DNA from: Comamonas_C sp026954015
Lineage (GTDB): Bacteria; Pseudomonadota; Gammaproteobacteria; Burkholderiales; Burkholderiaceae_C
Direction: 5' to 3'
DNA length: 64,000 nt
Assembly: GCA_035063785.1 (NCBI GenBank)
Contig: JAPSFS010000011.1
Span: 1-64,000 of the forward strand
The notes under the pieces were generated by a model. It was not told where the DNA came from and ran no database searches. It was given only the letters and a program-made list of their open reading frames with translations. Of the stretch, positions 54,121 to 63,962 are shown piece by piece. The stretch's first letter is position 1; every line of letters begins with the position of its first letter. Both the position numbers and the translations under genes were made by a program.

Positions 54121-55080
54121 CTAGAGCAGCGTCACCCCTGGCAGCTCGCACTCGTGCACCGCGTTGCGCAGCGCGGCGATGGCTTCGTAGCGCGTATAGC
54201 TGCGCCGCCACGCCAGCACCACGCGGCGGCTGGGCGCCGGCGCGCCGGCCTCGTCGACCATGGGCAGGTAACGGATGTGCGGCTCGTCCGAACGGCGCCG
54301 GCGCACGCTGGAGAGCGCGTCGGGCGGCACCGCCAGGCGCGGCACCAGCGTCACGCCCATGCCGGCCGAGACCATGTGCTTGATGGTTTCGAGCGACGAG
54401 CCCTCGAACGTGCGGCGTATGCCCTCGGCGTTGGTCGCGTAGCGCGCGAACTCGGGGCAGACCTGCAGCACGTGGTCGCGAAAGCAGTGGCCCGTGCCCA
54501 GCAGCAGCATGGTTTCGTTCTTGAGCTCGGTCGCCGAGAGCGATTCGCGCTCGGCCAGCGGGTGGCTGGACGGCACCGCCGCGAGGAAGGGCTCGTCGTA
54601 CAGCGGCGCGATCGCGAGCCCCGTATCGGGGAACGGCTCGGCGAGGATGGCGCAGTCGATCTCGCCGGTGCGCAGCATCTCGAGCAGCCTCACGGTGAAG
54701 TTTTCCTGCAGCATCAGCGGCATCTGCGGCGTGCGCTTGATCGAGTGGCGCACGAGCTCGGGCAGCAGGTAGGGGCCGACGGTGTAGATGATGCCCAGCG
54801 TGAGCGCGCCCGCGAGCGGATCCTTGCCGCGCTTGGCGATCTCCTTGATGGAGGCGGCCTGCTCGAGCACGCTTTGCGCCTGGCGCACGATCTCCTCGCC
54901 CAGCGTCGTGAGCGAAACGTCGCTCGCGCTGCGTTCGAAGATCTTCACCTCCAGCTCTTCCTCGAGCTTTTTCACCGCGACCGACAGCGTGGGCTGCGCG
55001 ACGAAGCAGGCCTCGGCCGCGCGGCCGAAGTGCTTCTCGCGCGCAACGGCAACGATGTATTTGAGTTCCGTGAGAGTCAT
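54121..55080 (-). CDS. oxyR: Hydrogen peroxide-sensing LysR-type regulator OxyR
   Basis: OxyR activates peroxide defence genes when its two cysteines form a disulfide. The 319-residue product has the LysR helix-turn-helix at the N-terminus (HFGRAAEACFVAQPTLSVAV). Cys199 and Cys208 lie in GTGHCFRDHVLQVCPE with the same eight-residue spacing as in E. coli OxyR, strongly supporting the identity. recG ends 53 bases upstream and dps is downstream. Confidence 0.95.
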   Translation of the reverse strand: MTLTELKYIVAVAREKHFGRAAEACFVAQPTLSVAVKKLEEELEVKIFERSASDVSLTTLGEEIVRQAQSVLEQAASIKEIAKRGKDPLAGALTLGIIYTVGPYLLPELVRHSIKRTPQMPLMLQENFTVRLLEMLRTGEIDCAILAEPFPDTGLAIAPLYDEPFLAAVPSSHPLAERESLSATELKNETMLLLGTGHCFRDHVLQVCPEFARYATNAEGIRRTFEGSSLETIKHMVSAGMGVTLVPRLAVPPDALSSVRRRRSDEPHIRYLPMVDEAGAPAPSRRVVLAWRRSYTRYEAIAALRNAVHECELPGVTLL

Positions 55081-55133
55081 GCCCTATCTTGCCTGAATTT
55101 CTCCGCGCTGCCGTGCCCGCGCGGCACGGCCCG

Positions 55134-57257
55134 TCACGCCTTGAGGAATTCGGCCCGGCTGCCGAGCCAGCGCTCGACGTGCTCGCGCGCAAGCGCTGGA
55201 TGGCGCGCCAGCATGCGCGGCGCCACGTCGTGCGCCCAGTCCAGCAGCGCACCGTCGGTGGCCAGGTCCGCGAAGCGCAGCAACGCATCGCCCGACTGGC
55301 GGCTGCCCAGGAACTCGCCCGGCCCGCGGATTTCCAGGTCGCGCCGCGCGATCTCGAAGCCGTCGCTCGTCTGCACCATGGCCTTCAGGCGCTCGCGCGC
55401 GCTCTCGCCGACGTGGCCGGATTCGCCCGCCGCGTACAGCAGCACGCAGGCCGACGCCGCAGCTCCGCGCCCCACACGCCCGCGCAACTGGTGCAACTGC
55501 GACAGGCCGAAGCGCTCCGCGTGCTCGATGACCATGAGCGAGGCGCTGGGCACGTCCACGCCCACCTCGATCACCGTGGTGGAGACGAGCACGCGCACCT
55601 GCCCCTGCACGAAGCGCCGCATCACCGCGTGTTTTTCGGCCACCGGCATGCGCGAGTGCAGCAGCGCCACCTCCACGCCCGCGAGCGCCTGCGCCAGCTC
55701 GGCGTGGGTGGTGGTGGCGTTACGCAGATCGAGCGCCTCGCTCTCCTCGATCAGCGGGCAGACCCAGTACGCCTGGCAGCCTTGGCCGACCTGGTGCGCC
55801 AGGCGTGCGATGACCTCATCGCGACGGCTCTCGCTCACGAGCCGCGTGACGATGGGCGTGCGCCCCGGCGGCAGCTCGTCGATCGTGGAGACGTCCAGGT
55901 CGGCGTAGTAACTCATCGCCAGCGTGCGCGGGATGGGCGTGGCCGTCATCATCAGGAGGTGCGGCTCCAGCGCCGCATCGGCGCCCGCGGCGCGCTTCTG
56001 GCGCAGCGCCAGGCGCTGCGCCACGCCGAAGCGGTGCTGCTCGTCGATCACCGCCAGCCCCAGGCGCGCGAAGCGCACCTGCTGCTGGATCACCGCATGC
56101 GTGCCGACGATGAGCGCGGCCTCGCCGCTGGCGATGCGCGCGAGCATCGCCGCGCGCTCCTTCTTCTTCTGTCCTCCCACGAGCCAAGCGACGCACTGGC
56201 CCCGCTCGGCAAGCAGCGGCTGCATCCAGTCCACCAGCTTGGCAAAGTGCTGGCGCGCAAGGATCTCGGTCGGCGCCATCAGCGCGCACTGCCAGCGGGC
56301 GTCGATCGCGCGGGCGCTGGCCAGCGCCGCCACCACGGTCTTGCCCGCGCCCACGTCGCCCTGCAGCAGGCGGTGCATGGGCTGCGCGCGCGCCAGGTCG
56401 TGCGCGATCTCCGCGGCGCAGCGACGCTGCGCCGCCGTGAGCTCGAACGGCAGCCGCGCGAGCAGCCGCGCATGCACGCCCTCGGCGTTGCCATCGCCCT
56501 GCAGCACCGGGGCGCGCAGGTGCGCGCGCTCGGCCCGTGCCATGCACTGCGAAAGCTGCTGCGCCAGCAGTTCCTCGGCCTTCAGGCGCTGCCATGCGGG
56601 GTGGCTGTGGTCTTCCAGTGTGGCCAGGGCCACATCGGGCGCGGGGTGGTGCAAAAACAGAAGCGCCTCGCGCAAATCCCACAAGCGCTGGAGGCCATTT
56701 TTGCCATAAGTTTGCAACGGTGGCGGGGGCAGATCGGGCGCCAGCGTTTCGGGCAGCGGCACGCGCGCGAGCGCGCTCGCGACCACGCGGCGCAGGTAGG
56801 CCTGGGGCAACTGCGCCGTCGTCGGGTACACCGGCGTGAGCGCGGTGGGCAGCGGCCCCGCGGCCTTGTGGAAGGCCGGGTGCACCATCTGCCGCCCCCA
56901 GAAGCCGCCGCGCACTTCGCCGCGCGCGCGCAGGCGCTCGCCCACCGCCATGGTCTTGTGCTGCGAGGGATAGAAGCTGAAGAAGCGCAACTCGCAGCGG
57001 CCGCTGCCGTCTTCGAGCACGACGACGAGCTGGCGGCGCGGGCGCAACTGCACGCTGTTGTCGACAACGACGCCCTCGATCTGCGCAACCTCGCCCTCGC
57101 GCGTGCGCGCGATCGGCGTGACGCGCGTCTCGTCCTCGTAGCGCAGCGGCAGGTGCAGCGCCAGGTCGATGTCGCGCACCAGGCCGAGCCTGGCGAGCGC
57201 GCGCTGCGCCGGGTTGCGCGGCGCGCTGGGGCTGGCGGCGGAAGGCGTGGCGGGCAC
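55134..57257 (-). CDS. recG: ATP-dependent DNA helicase RecG
   Basis: RecG reverses stalled replication forks and branch-migrates Holliday junctions. The 707-residue product starts at GTG (57255-57257). The N-terminal wedge domain is followed by the helicase core with Walker A GDVGAGKT, DEQHRFG, MTATPIPRTLAMSYY and HSRMPVAEKH. A short stretch near residues 180-200 (TYGKNGLQRLWDLREAL) has diverged somewhat from the family. Divergent from the HD-GYP gene with a 46-base gap. Confidence 0.96.
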   Translation of the reverse strand: MPATPSAASPSAPRNPAQRALARLGLVRDIDLALHLPLRYEDETRVTPIARTREGEVAQIEGVVVDNSVQLRPRRQLVVVLEDGSGRCELRFFSFYPSQHKTMAVGERLRARGEVRGGFWGRQMVHPAFHKAAGPLPTALTPVYPTTAQLPQAYLRRVVASALARVPLPETLAPDLPPPPLQTYGKNGLQRLWDLREALLFLHHPAPDVALATLEDHSHPAWQRLKAEELLAQQLSQCMARAERAHLRAPVLQGDGNAEGVHARLLARLPFELTAAQRRCAAEIAHDLARAQPMHRLLQGDVGAGKTVVAALASARAIDARWQCALMAPTEILARQHFAKLVDWMQPLLAERGQCVAWLVGGQKKKERAAMLARIASGEAALIVGTHAVIQQQVRFARLGLAVIDEQHRFGVAQRLALRQKRAAGADAALEPHLLMMTATPIPRTLAMSYYADLDVSTIDELPPGRTPIVTRLVSESRRDEVIARLAHQVGQGCQAYWVCPLIEESEALDLRNATTTHAELAQALAGVEVALLHSRMPVAEKHAVMRRFVQGQVRVLVSTTVIEVGVDVPSASLMVIEHAERFGLSQLHQLRGRVGRGAAASACVLLYAAGESGHVGESARERLKAMVQTSDGFEIARRDLEIRGPGEFLGSRQSGDALLRFADLATDGALLDWAHDVAPRMLARHPALAREHVERWLGSRAEFLKA

Positions 57258-57303
57258 GCGGACAGGCTACCATGCCCCCGTCCCCGTCCGGCCAGCCCTC
57301 CAC

Positions 57304-58548
57304 ATGCTCAAACGCATCCACGTGCAGCATCTAGCCCAGGGTATGTTCATCCACGAGTTCTGCGGCTCATGGATGGAGCACCCGTTCTGGCAGACCCAAT
57401 TCCTGCTCAAGAGCACGGACGATCTCGCGCGCATCCGCGCGGGCACCATCCAGGAAGTCTGGATCGACACCGACCGCGGCGCCGACGTGCCGGCAAGCGC
57501 CGCCGTGGTCTCACGCGCCGAGGCCGACGCCGAGATCGACCGCGCACTCGCCCATGCGCAAGAGGAAGACGCGCAGACCGCCGATACGCCGCAGGGGCTG
57601 GCCGACACCACGCAGGAGCTGCACCGCGCGGTGTCGATCTGCAACGCGGCCAAGCATGCGGTAGTTTCGATGTTCGGCGAGGCGCGCATGGGCCACGCGA
57701 TCGACACCGAGGGCGCGGGCAACCTCGTCGGCGAGCTCGCCGCGTCGATCACGCGCAATCCGGGCGCGCTCGTGAGCCTGGTCCGCCTCAAGACCGCCGA
57801 CGAGTACACCTACATGCATTCGGTGGCCGTGGCAGCGCTGATGCTGATGCTTGCGCGCCAGCTGGGGCTGGATGAGGTCAGCACGCGCCAGGCGGGCATG
57901 GCCGGCCTGCTGCACGACCTGGGCAAGGCACGCATACCTCAGGCCATACTCAACAAGCCCGCGCGACTGACCGACACCGAATTCGACATCATGCGCAGCC
58001 ACCCGGCGCTGGGCCACCAGATGCTGCACGGCGGCACGATCGCCCAACCCGTGCTCGACGCCTGCCTGCACCACCACGAAAAGATGGACGGCAGCGGCTA
58101 CCCGCACCGGCTGCCGGGCCCGCGCATCGGCCTGCTCGCGCGCATGAACGCCATCTGCGACGTGTACGACGCAATCACCTCCAACCGCCCCTACAAGGCC
58201 GGGTGGGATCCCGCCGAATCGCTGCGACGCATGGCCGAGTGGGCCGGTGGGCACTTCGACCAGCGCGTGTTTCAGGCGTTCGTCAAGGGCCTGGGCATCT
58301 ACCCCACGGGCTCGCTCGTGCGCCTCGAATCGGGGCGCCTGGCGGTCGTCGTCGAGCAGGCCGCGGGCACGCTGATCGCGCCCGTCGTCAAGGCGTTTTT
58401 CTCGACGCGATCGGGCCAGCGCATCCCCCCCGAGGTGATCGCGCTGGCGGGCAGCACCGAACGCATCACGGGCCGCGAAGACCCCGCGGCATGGAATTTC
58501 ACCGACCTTGACGAACTCTGGAGCGGACTGCAGGACCCACGCTGGTAG
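57304..58548 (+). CDS. HD-GYP domain cyclic-di-GMP phosphodiesterase (DUF3391 N-terminus)
   Basis: HD-GYP proteins hydrolyse cyclic di-GMP. The ATG at 57304 gives 414 residues; the upstream frame overlaps recG and is not used. The N-terminal DUF3391 domain has VQHLAQGMFIHEFCGSWMEH. The HD-GYP domain holds HSVAVAALML, LLHDLGKARIP (HD pair) and HHHEKMDGSGYP (GYP), so it should be active. A GGDEF cyclase gene lies on the other side of queA. Confidence 0.94.
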   Translation: MLKRIHVQHLAQGMFIHEFCGSWMEHPFWQTQFLLKSTDDLARIRAGTIQEVWIDTDRGADVPASAAVVSRAEADAEIDRALAHAQEEDAQTADTPQGLADTTQELHRAVSICNAAKHAVVSMFGEARMGHAIDTEGAGNLVGELAASITRNPGALVSLVRLKTADEYTYMHSVAVAALMLMLARQLGLDEVSTRQAGMAGLLHDLGKARIPQAILNKPARLTDTEFDIMRSHPALGHQMLHGGTIAQPVLDACLHHHEKMDGSGYPHRLPGPRIGLLARMNAICDVYDAITSNRPYKAGWDPAESLRRMAEWAGGHFDQRVFQAFVKGLGIYPTGSLVRLESGRLAVVVEQAAGTLIAPVVKAFFSTRSGQRIPPEVIALAGSTERITGREDPAAWNFTDLDELWSGLQDPRW

Positions 58549-58591
58549 CGCGCGACAATCGCAGCCGTCTTCCTTCGGTGCGCCCGCACGC

Positions 58592-59686
58592 ATGTCCACT
58601 CCCCCACGCACCTACACGCTCGGCGACTTCGACTACGCCCTGCCCCCCGAGCTGATCGCCCAGCACCCCGCGCCCGAGCGCAGCGGCTCGCGCCTGCTCG
58701 ACGGCCGCACGTGGCCGCCGCGCGACCTCATCTTTCGCGCGCTGCCCACGCTGCTGGCGCGCGGCGACCTGCTGGTGTTCAACGACACCCGCGTCATCAA
58801 GGCGCGGCTCTTCGGCGAGAAGGAAAGCGGCGGCCACGTGGAGCTGCTCATCGAGCGCGTGCTGCAGGAGGGCGAAGTCCTTGCCCACATGAAGGTGAGC
58901 AAGAAGCCCGCGGCAGGCGCGACGCTGCACATCGCTGGCGGCCTGGCGCACGGCGGGTTCGACGCGACGCTGCTCGCGCGCTGGCCCGACGCGCACGGCG
59001 CGCTGTTCCGGCTCGCGCTGCACGGCCCCACGCACGAAACCCCATGGGAGCTGATGCAGCGCCATGGCCACATGCCGCTGCCACCCTACATCGAACGCCA
59101 CCAGGAGGGCGGGCACGACCCCGACGAGACAGAGGACGACGCGCGCTACCAGACCATCTTCGCGCGCACGCCCGGCGCGGTGGCGGCGCCCACGGCCGCG
59201 CTGCACTTCGACGAGGCCGTGCTCGCGCAGCTTGCCGCGCGCGGCGTGGAGCAGGCGCGCATCACGCTGCACGTGGGCGCGGGCACCTTCCAGCCGGTGA
59301 AGGCCGCCACCATCGCCGGGCACCACATGCACAGCGAGCACTACGACATCCCCGCTGCCACGCTGGAGGCGATCGCGCAGTGCCGCGCGCGCGGCGGGCG
59401 CGTGCTCGCAATCGGCACCACCACGGTGCGTACGCTCGAATCGTGGGCACGCACCGGCCAGACGCACGGCGACACGGACATCTTCATCACGCCGGGGTTT
59501 GACTTTCGCGTGGTCGACCTGCTCGTCACGAACTTTCACCTGCCGCGCAGCACGCTGATGATGCTGGTGAGCGCCTTCGCCGGGCATGAGCACATCATGC
59601 GGCTGTACCGGCACGCGGTCGAGGCACGCTACCGTTTCTTCAGCTACGGGGATGCAATGCTGCTGCAGCGGGCCGCCGGGGCGTGA
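58592..59686 (+). CDS. queA: S-adenosylmethionine:tRNA ribosyltransferase-isomerase
   Basis: QueA transfers the ribosyl part of SAM to preQ1-modified tRNA in queuosine synthesis. The 364-residue product begins MSTPPRTYTLGDFDYALPPE, with LIAQHPAPERSGSRLL, VFNDTRVIKARLFG and the C-terminal FITPGFDFRVVDLLVTNFHL. It follows the HD-GYP gene by 43 bases on the same strand. tgt is not in the window. Confidence 0.96.
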   Translation: MSTPPRTYTLGDFDYALPPELIAQHPAPERSGSRLLDGRTWPPRDLIFRALPTLLARGDLLVFNDTRVIKARLFGEKESGGHVELLIERVLQEGEVLAHMKVSKKPAAGATLHIAGGLAHGGFDATLLARWPDAHGALFRLALHGPTHETPWELMQRHGHMPLPPYIERHQEGGHDPDETEDDARYQTIFARTPGAVAAPTAALHFDEAVLAQLAARGVEQARITLHVGAGTFQPVKAATIAGHHMHSEHYDIPAATLEAIAQCRARGGRVLAIGTTTVRTLESWARTGQTHGDTDIFITPGFDFRVVDLLVTNFHLPRSTLMMLVSAFAGHEHIMRLYRHAVEARYRFFSYGDAMLLQRAAGA

Positions 59687-59702
59687 TGCCGCCGCGGCGC
59701 AC

Positions 59703-61988
59703 TCAGGGCGCCGCGTCGCCCACCGCGCGGTTGCGTCCGGCCGTCTTGGCGCGGTAGAGGCAGGCGTCCGCGCGCGCGACGAGCTGCTCAGGCGAGCCGG
59801 TGGCGCCCGGCACCTCGACCGCCACGCCTATGCTCACCGTGACGACGCTGGCCACGCTGGAGCCCGAGTGCGCGATCGCCAGCGCCTGCACCCGGTCGCA
59901 CAGCGCGCGCGCGATGTGCAGCGCGCCTGACAGCCCGGAGACGGGCAGCACGCACGCGAACTCCTCGCCACCATAGCGCGCCACGACGTCGTGCGGGCGG
60001 CTCAGCCCGGCCTGCAGCGCGCCCGCGACGGCACGCAGGCAGTCGTCGCCCTGCTGGTGCCCATACACATCGTTGAAGTCCTTGAAGCGGTCGATGTCCA
60101 CCATGAGCAGCGCCAGCGGCTGGTGGCTGCGCTGGCCGCGGCTCCACTCGGCCTTGAGCGTGAGGTCGAACTGGCGCCGGTTGGCGATGCCGGTCAGGCC
60201 GTCGACATAGGCCATGCGCCGCAACTGGTCGCTTTGCGCGCGTTGCTCGGTCTGGTCGATGAAGGTCACGAGCAGATGGCCGCTCAGTGCCACCCCGCCG
60301 ATGGCCATGGCGCGCTGTCCGTTGGGCGTCCACAGAGCGTATTCGTGCTGCGCGACCTCGCCGCCGCGGGCGAGCGCATCGGCCTTGACCATCTGCCACT
60401 GCATCGCCACCTCGGCGCGGTAGCCCGGATCGGGGAACGCCTCGCGCCACCAGCGCTCGCGCGTCAGGGTCTCGCCGGGTGCATAGCCGAAGTACTCGTC
60501 AAAGCGCCGGTTGCGAAAGTAGATCTGCCCCGCGGCGTTCACCATGCACAGGCCGATGGGCATCTCGCGCATCAGGTGGTTGAGCACGCGCTCGCTCTCC
60601 TGCAGTCGCAGCTCCTGCTGCTTGATCGCGGTCACGTCCTGCACATACCCGTTCCAGAGCACCGCGTCACCCGCGATGCGCTGGGGCTGCGCGCGCGTGC
60701 TGAGCCAGCGCTCGCCCCCGCCGGGCAGCTTGATGCGAAATTCGTGCACCCATTCGGTGAGCGCGCGCGCCGACGCTTCGAGCTTGCGCTGACCGCTGTA
60801 GAGATCGTCGGGCTCCATGAGCGCGAACATCGCCGCCGGGTCCTCGCGCATGCGTTCGGCGGTGAGGCCGTAAACCGCCTGCGAATTGCGGCTCACGTAC
60901 GGAAGCCACTGGCGGCCCCCCGGCTCCATGCGCAACTGGTAGAGCATGCCGGGCACGTCCTGCACCAGCCGGTCCAGCCGTTCGCGCAACTGCCGCTCCT
61001 CGGTGGCGTCGTGCAGATAACCGTGCCAGACGGTGGCGCCGTCGTCCAGCCGCTGCGGCCGCGCCATGCCGCTGATCCAGCGCTCGCCCCGCCCGGGCAG
61101 CACCACGCGGTACGCGAGCTGCCACACGCCCAGCGTCCTCGCGGACTCCGCGATGCTGTGCAGCAGCGGCCCGAGGTCGTCGGGATGCACGCGCTTGGCC
61201 AGCGGCTCGGCGCTGCGCCGCAACTGTTCGGGCGTGAGGCCGTAGATCTGGCGCACCTTGTCGGTGCAATAGAGAAAGCGGTCGTGCCCGTCCGCGTCAC
61301 GCCGGTACTGGAACAGCAGTCCGGGAACGTTCTCGGCCAGGCGGTCCAGGCGCTCCTCGAGCGCGCGGCGCGCGGTGATGTCGGCCTGCACGCCGACGAA
61401 GCGCAAGGGGCGGTTGCGCGCATCGCGCTCGATCGCATAGCCGCGCAGTTCCACCCACTGGTAGCTGCCGTCCTTGCGCCGCATGCGGTGCACGCTTTCG
61501 TACACCCCGCTGCCCCCGCCGCGGTAGTAGCGGCGCACGCCCACGAGCACCTGGTCGCGCTCGTCGGGGTGCAGGCGGCTCATCCACTCCTGCAGGCCGG
61601 TGCCGATCTCGTGTTCGGCATAGCCGAGCATCCGTTTCCAGCTCGGCGAGTAGTACATCGTGTGCAGGCGCTCGTCCCAGTCCCAGATGCCCAGGTGGGT
61701 CGCGTGCAGGATCGCCTGCCAGCGGCCTTCGAGCGTCGCGGCGCGCTCGGCGCGGCGCCGGTACGCCATCGTCCCGGTGATGACCAGCGCCACCACGGCG
61801 GCGACATACAGCGCCGCAAGCGCCCACGCGATGGGCCGCCAGGCCACTGGCAGCGCGTCGCTTGCGATCCAGAGCCACAGCGCCAACGCCGCGCCCGGCA
61901 ACCACAGCACCACGCGCGCGAGCCAGCGCCACGCCAGCGGAAGCTGGCGCGACGACGAAGCGGATTCGGACCAGAAGGACGGTGCCAT
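59703..61988 (-). CDS. Membrane-anchored diguanylate cyclase with several PAS domains
   Basis: The ATG at 61986-61988 gives 761 residues; the open frame goes on through trpC but in the wrong frame for any product. Two membrane helices (about 20-70) are followed by PAS domains (LGIWDWDERLHTMYYSP; LFQYRRDADGHDRFLYC; and two more), then the GGDEF domain (about 590-755) with the active site GGEEF near residue 673. The inhibitory RxxD site (RPHD) lies five residues before it. The protein should make cyclic di-GMP in response to a redox or ligand signal. It lies 16 bases from the convergent queA. Confidence 0.93.
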   Translation of the reverse strand: MAPSFWSESASSSRQLPLAWRWLARVVLWLPGAALALWLWIASDALPVAWRPIAWALAALYVAAVVALVITGTMAYRRRAERAATLEGRWQAILHATHLGIWDWDERLHTMYYSPSWKRMLGYAEHEIGTGLQEWMSRLHPDERDQVLVGVRRYYRGGGSGVYESVHRMRRKDGSYQWVELRGYAIERDARNRPLRFVGVQADITARRALEERLDRLAENVPGLLFQYRRDADGHDRFLYCTDKVRQIYGLTPEQLRRSAEPLAKRVHPDDLGPLLHSIAESARTLGVWQLAYRVVLPGRGERWISGMARPQRLDDGATVWHGYLHDATEERQLRERLDRLVQDVPGMLYQLRMEPGGRQWLPYVSRNSQAVYGLTAERMREDPAAMFALMEPDDLYSGQRKLEASARALTEWVHEFRIKLPGGGERWLSTRAQPQRIAGDAVLWNGYVQDVTAIKQQELRLQESERVLNHLMREMPIGLCMVNAAGQIYFRNRRFDEYFGYAPGETLTRERWWREAFPDPGYRAEVAMQWQMVKADALARGGEVAQHEYALWTPNGQRAMAIGGVALSGHLLVTFIDQTEQRAQSDQLRRMAYVDGLTGIANRRQFDLTLKAEWSRGQRSHQPLALLMVDIDRFKDFNDVYGHQQGDDCLRAVAGALQAGLSRPHDVVARYGGEEFACVLPVSGLSGALHIARALCDRVQALAIAHSGSSVASVVTVSIGVAVEVPGATGSPEQLVARADACLYRAKTAGRNRAVGDAAP

Positions 61989-62041
61989 GGCGGTACATGC
62001 GGGTCGCGCATGCGGCGGATCACTGGCGCGCCGGACCCAAT

Positions 62042-62842
62042 CTACCCGAAGAGCTGCGCGAGCGCCATTCCGGGGTCGGGCGCACGCATCAGGGTTTCCC
62101 CGACGAGGAAGGCGTGCACGCCGGCGTCGCGCAGCGTGCGCACGTCGTGCGCCGTGGCGATGCCTGATTCGGCGACGAGCAGGCGCTCCGGCGGCACCCG
62201 CGGGCGCAGATCGAGCGTGGTCTGCAGGCTGACCTCGAACGTGCGCAGGTTGCGGTTGTTGATGCCGACGAGCGGCGTTTTCAGGCGCAGCGCGCGCTCC
62301 AGTTCCTCGGGGCCGTGCACCTCGACGAGCACCGCCATGTCGAGCGCATGCGCGATCGCCTCCATCTCGGCCATGCGCGCGTCGTCCAGGCACGCGGCGA
62401 TGAGCAGGATGCAGTCGGCCCCGATCGCGCGCGACTCGTAGATCTGCCACGGATCGACCATGAAATCCTTGCGCAGCACCGGCAGGCCGCACGAGGCGCG
62501 CGCCTGCTTGAGGTAGTCCACGCTGCCCTGGAAGAACTGCCGGTCGGTCAGTACCGAAAGGCAGGCCGCGCTCATCTCGCCGTCGCCCTCGGCGTAGCTC
62601 TGCGCAATGTCGGCGGGGACGAAGTCGGGGCGGATCACGCCCTTGCTCGGGCTCGCCTTCTTGATCTCGGCGATCACCGCCGCCTGCCCGGCGGCGATCC
62701 TGCCGCGCAGGCTGCCAATGAAGTCGCGCGTGAGCACGCGGCTTTCGGCGTCGGCGCGCACCGCCGCCAGCGGCACGCGCTTTTGCGCCGCGGCAACCTC
62801 CTCGCGCTTGACGGCGCAAATGCGCTCCAGGATGTCGGACAT
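62042..62842 (-). CDS. trpC: Indole-3-glycerol-phosphate synthase
   Basis: TrpC closes the indole ring in tryptophan synthesis. The ATG at 62840-62842, preceded by GGGAGGG, gives 266 residues beginning MSDILERICAVKREEVAAAQ. Family motifs VIAEIKKASPSKGVI, LRKDFMVDPWQIYESRA and GINNRNLRTFEV are present. trpD ends 14 bases upstream. The gene for TrpF is not adjacent. Confidence 0.96.
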   Translation of the reverse strand: MSDILERICAVKREEVAAAQKRVPLAAVRADAESRVLTRDFIGSLRGRIAAGQAAVIAEIKKASPSKGVIRPDFVPADIAQSYAEGDGEMSAACLSVLTDRQFFQGSVDYLKQARASCGLPVLRKDFMVDPWQIYESRAIGADCILLIAACLDDARMAEMEAIAHALDMAVLVEVHGPEELERALRLKTPLVGINNRNLRTFEVSLQTTLDLRPRVPPERLLVAESGIATAHDVRTLRDAGVHAFLVGETLMRAPDPGMALAQLFG

Positions 62843-62856
62843 GGCGCCCTCCCGCG

Positions 62857-63894
62857 TCATGCCGCGCACTTGCGCGTGAACGCGATGAACTGCGCCAGCT
62901 TCTCGCGCGCCGCGCCGCTGGCCACCGCCTGCTGGGCACGCCTGAGGCCATCGGCGATGCTCGACGCCACACCCGCCGCGTACAGCGCCGCACCCGCGTT
63001 CAGGCAGACCACGTCGTGCGCCGGGCCGCCCTCGCCGCGCAGCACCGACAGCACCATGGCCCTGGATTCCTCGGGCGTCGCCACCTTGAGCGCGCGCGTG
63101 CCCGCCATGCGCAGGCCAAAGTCCTCGGGGTGGATTTCGTACTCGCGCACCACGCCGTCTTTCAGCTCGCCCACACGCGTGCCCGCGCCCAGGCTGATCT
63201 CGTCCAGCCCGTCGCGGCCGTAGACCACGAGCGCATGCTCGGCGCCCAGGCGCTGCAGCGCGCGCACCTGGATGCCCACGAGGTCTTCGTGGAACACCCC
63301 CATGAGGATGTTCGGCGCACCCGCGGGGTTGGTGAGCGGCCCCAGGATGTTGAAGATGGTGCGCACGCCCAGTTCCTTGCGCACCGGCGCGACGTTCTTC
63401 ATCGCCGGGTGGTGGTTGGGCGCGAACATGAAGCCTATGCCGACCTCGGCCACCGACTGCGCGATCTGCTCGGGCGTGAGCTGGATGTTCACACCGAGCT
63501 GCTCCATCACGTCGGCGCTGCCCGACTTGCTCGAGACGCTGCGCCCGCCGTGCTTGCTCACGCGGGCGCCCGCGGCCGCCACGATGAAGATCGCGCAGGT
63601 GGAGATGTTGAACGTGCCCGCGCCGTCGCCGCCCGTGCCCACCACGTCGACGAGGTGCGTCGTATCCTGCACGTGCACCTTGTTGGAAAACTCGCGCATC
63701 ACCTGCGCGGCGGCGGTGATCTCGCCTATGGTCTCCTTCTTCACGCGCAGGCCGGTGATGATGGCCGCGGTCATCACCGGCGAGAGCTCGCCGCTCATGA
63801 TGAGCCGCATCAGGTGCAGCATCTCGTCGTGGAAGATTTCGCGGTGCTCGATGGTGCGCTGCAGCGCTTGCTGGGGGGTGATGATGGCGCTCAT
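62857..63894 (-). CDS. trpD: Anthranilate phosphoribosyltransferase
   Basis: TrpD joins anthranilate to PRPP. The 345-residue product has VDVVGTGGDGAGTFNIST (PRPP site), KHGGRSVSSKSGSADVMEQL and MFAPNHHPAM. It lies between the partial trpG and trpC on the minus strand, matching the trpE-G-D-C order of Burkholderiales. Confidence 0.97.
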   Translation of the reverse strand: MSAIITPQQALQRTIEHREIFHDEMLHLMRLIMSGELSPVMTAAIITGLRVKKETIGEITAAAQVMREFSNKVHVQDTTHLVDVVGTGGDGAGTFNISTCAIFIVAAAGARVSKHGGRSVSSKSGSADVMEQLGVNIQLTPEQIAQSVAEVGIGFMFAPNHHPAMKNVAPVRKELGVRTIFNILGPLTNPAGAPNILMGVFHEDLVGIQVRALQRLGAEHALVVYGRDGLDEISLGAGTRVGELKDGVVREYEIHPEDFGLRMAGTRALKVATPEESRAMVLSVLRGEGGPAHDVVCLNAGAALYAAGVASSIADGLRRAQQAVASGAAREKLAQFIAFTRKCAA

Positions 63895-63907
63895 GGTTAC
63901 TCCTTGG

Positions 63908-63962
63908 TTGATAGCTGTTAGCGCTTGATGGACAAGCGCTAGAGGCTGATTTGATTTGAATT
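63908..63962 (+). repeat. Palindromic interspersed repeat, copy 6 (trpG-trpD)
   Basis: TTGATAGCTGTTAGCGCTTG, a short loop, then CAAGCGCTAGAGGCTGATT. The core arms pair perfectly. It occupies the spacer before trpD and reaches into the 3' end of trpG, whose stop codon (63939-63941) lies in the right arm. Confidence 0.88.

Noticed and set aside
56660..56715. Possible repeat copy within recG (AAGCGCTGGAGGCCATTTTTG)
   Set aside because: About 20 bases resemble the right half of the repeat, but no left arm is present and the protein around it aligns loosely with the family. Chance similarity in GC-rich coding sequence is more likely.
62043..62993. Long upstream extension of the PAS-GGDEF frame
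   Set aside because: It overlaps trpC in another frame, is Arg-rich and has no domain; the ATG at 61988 begins the recognisable protein.
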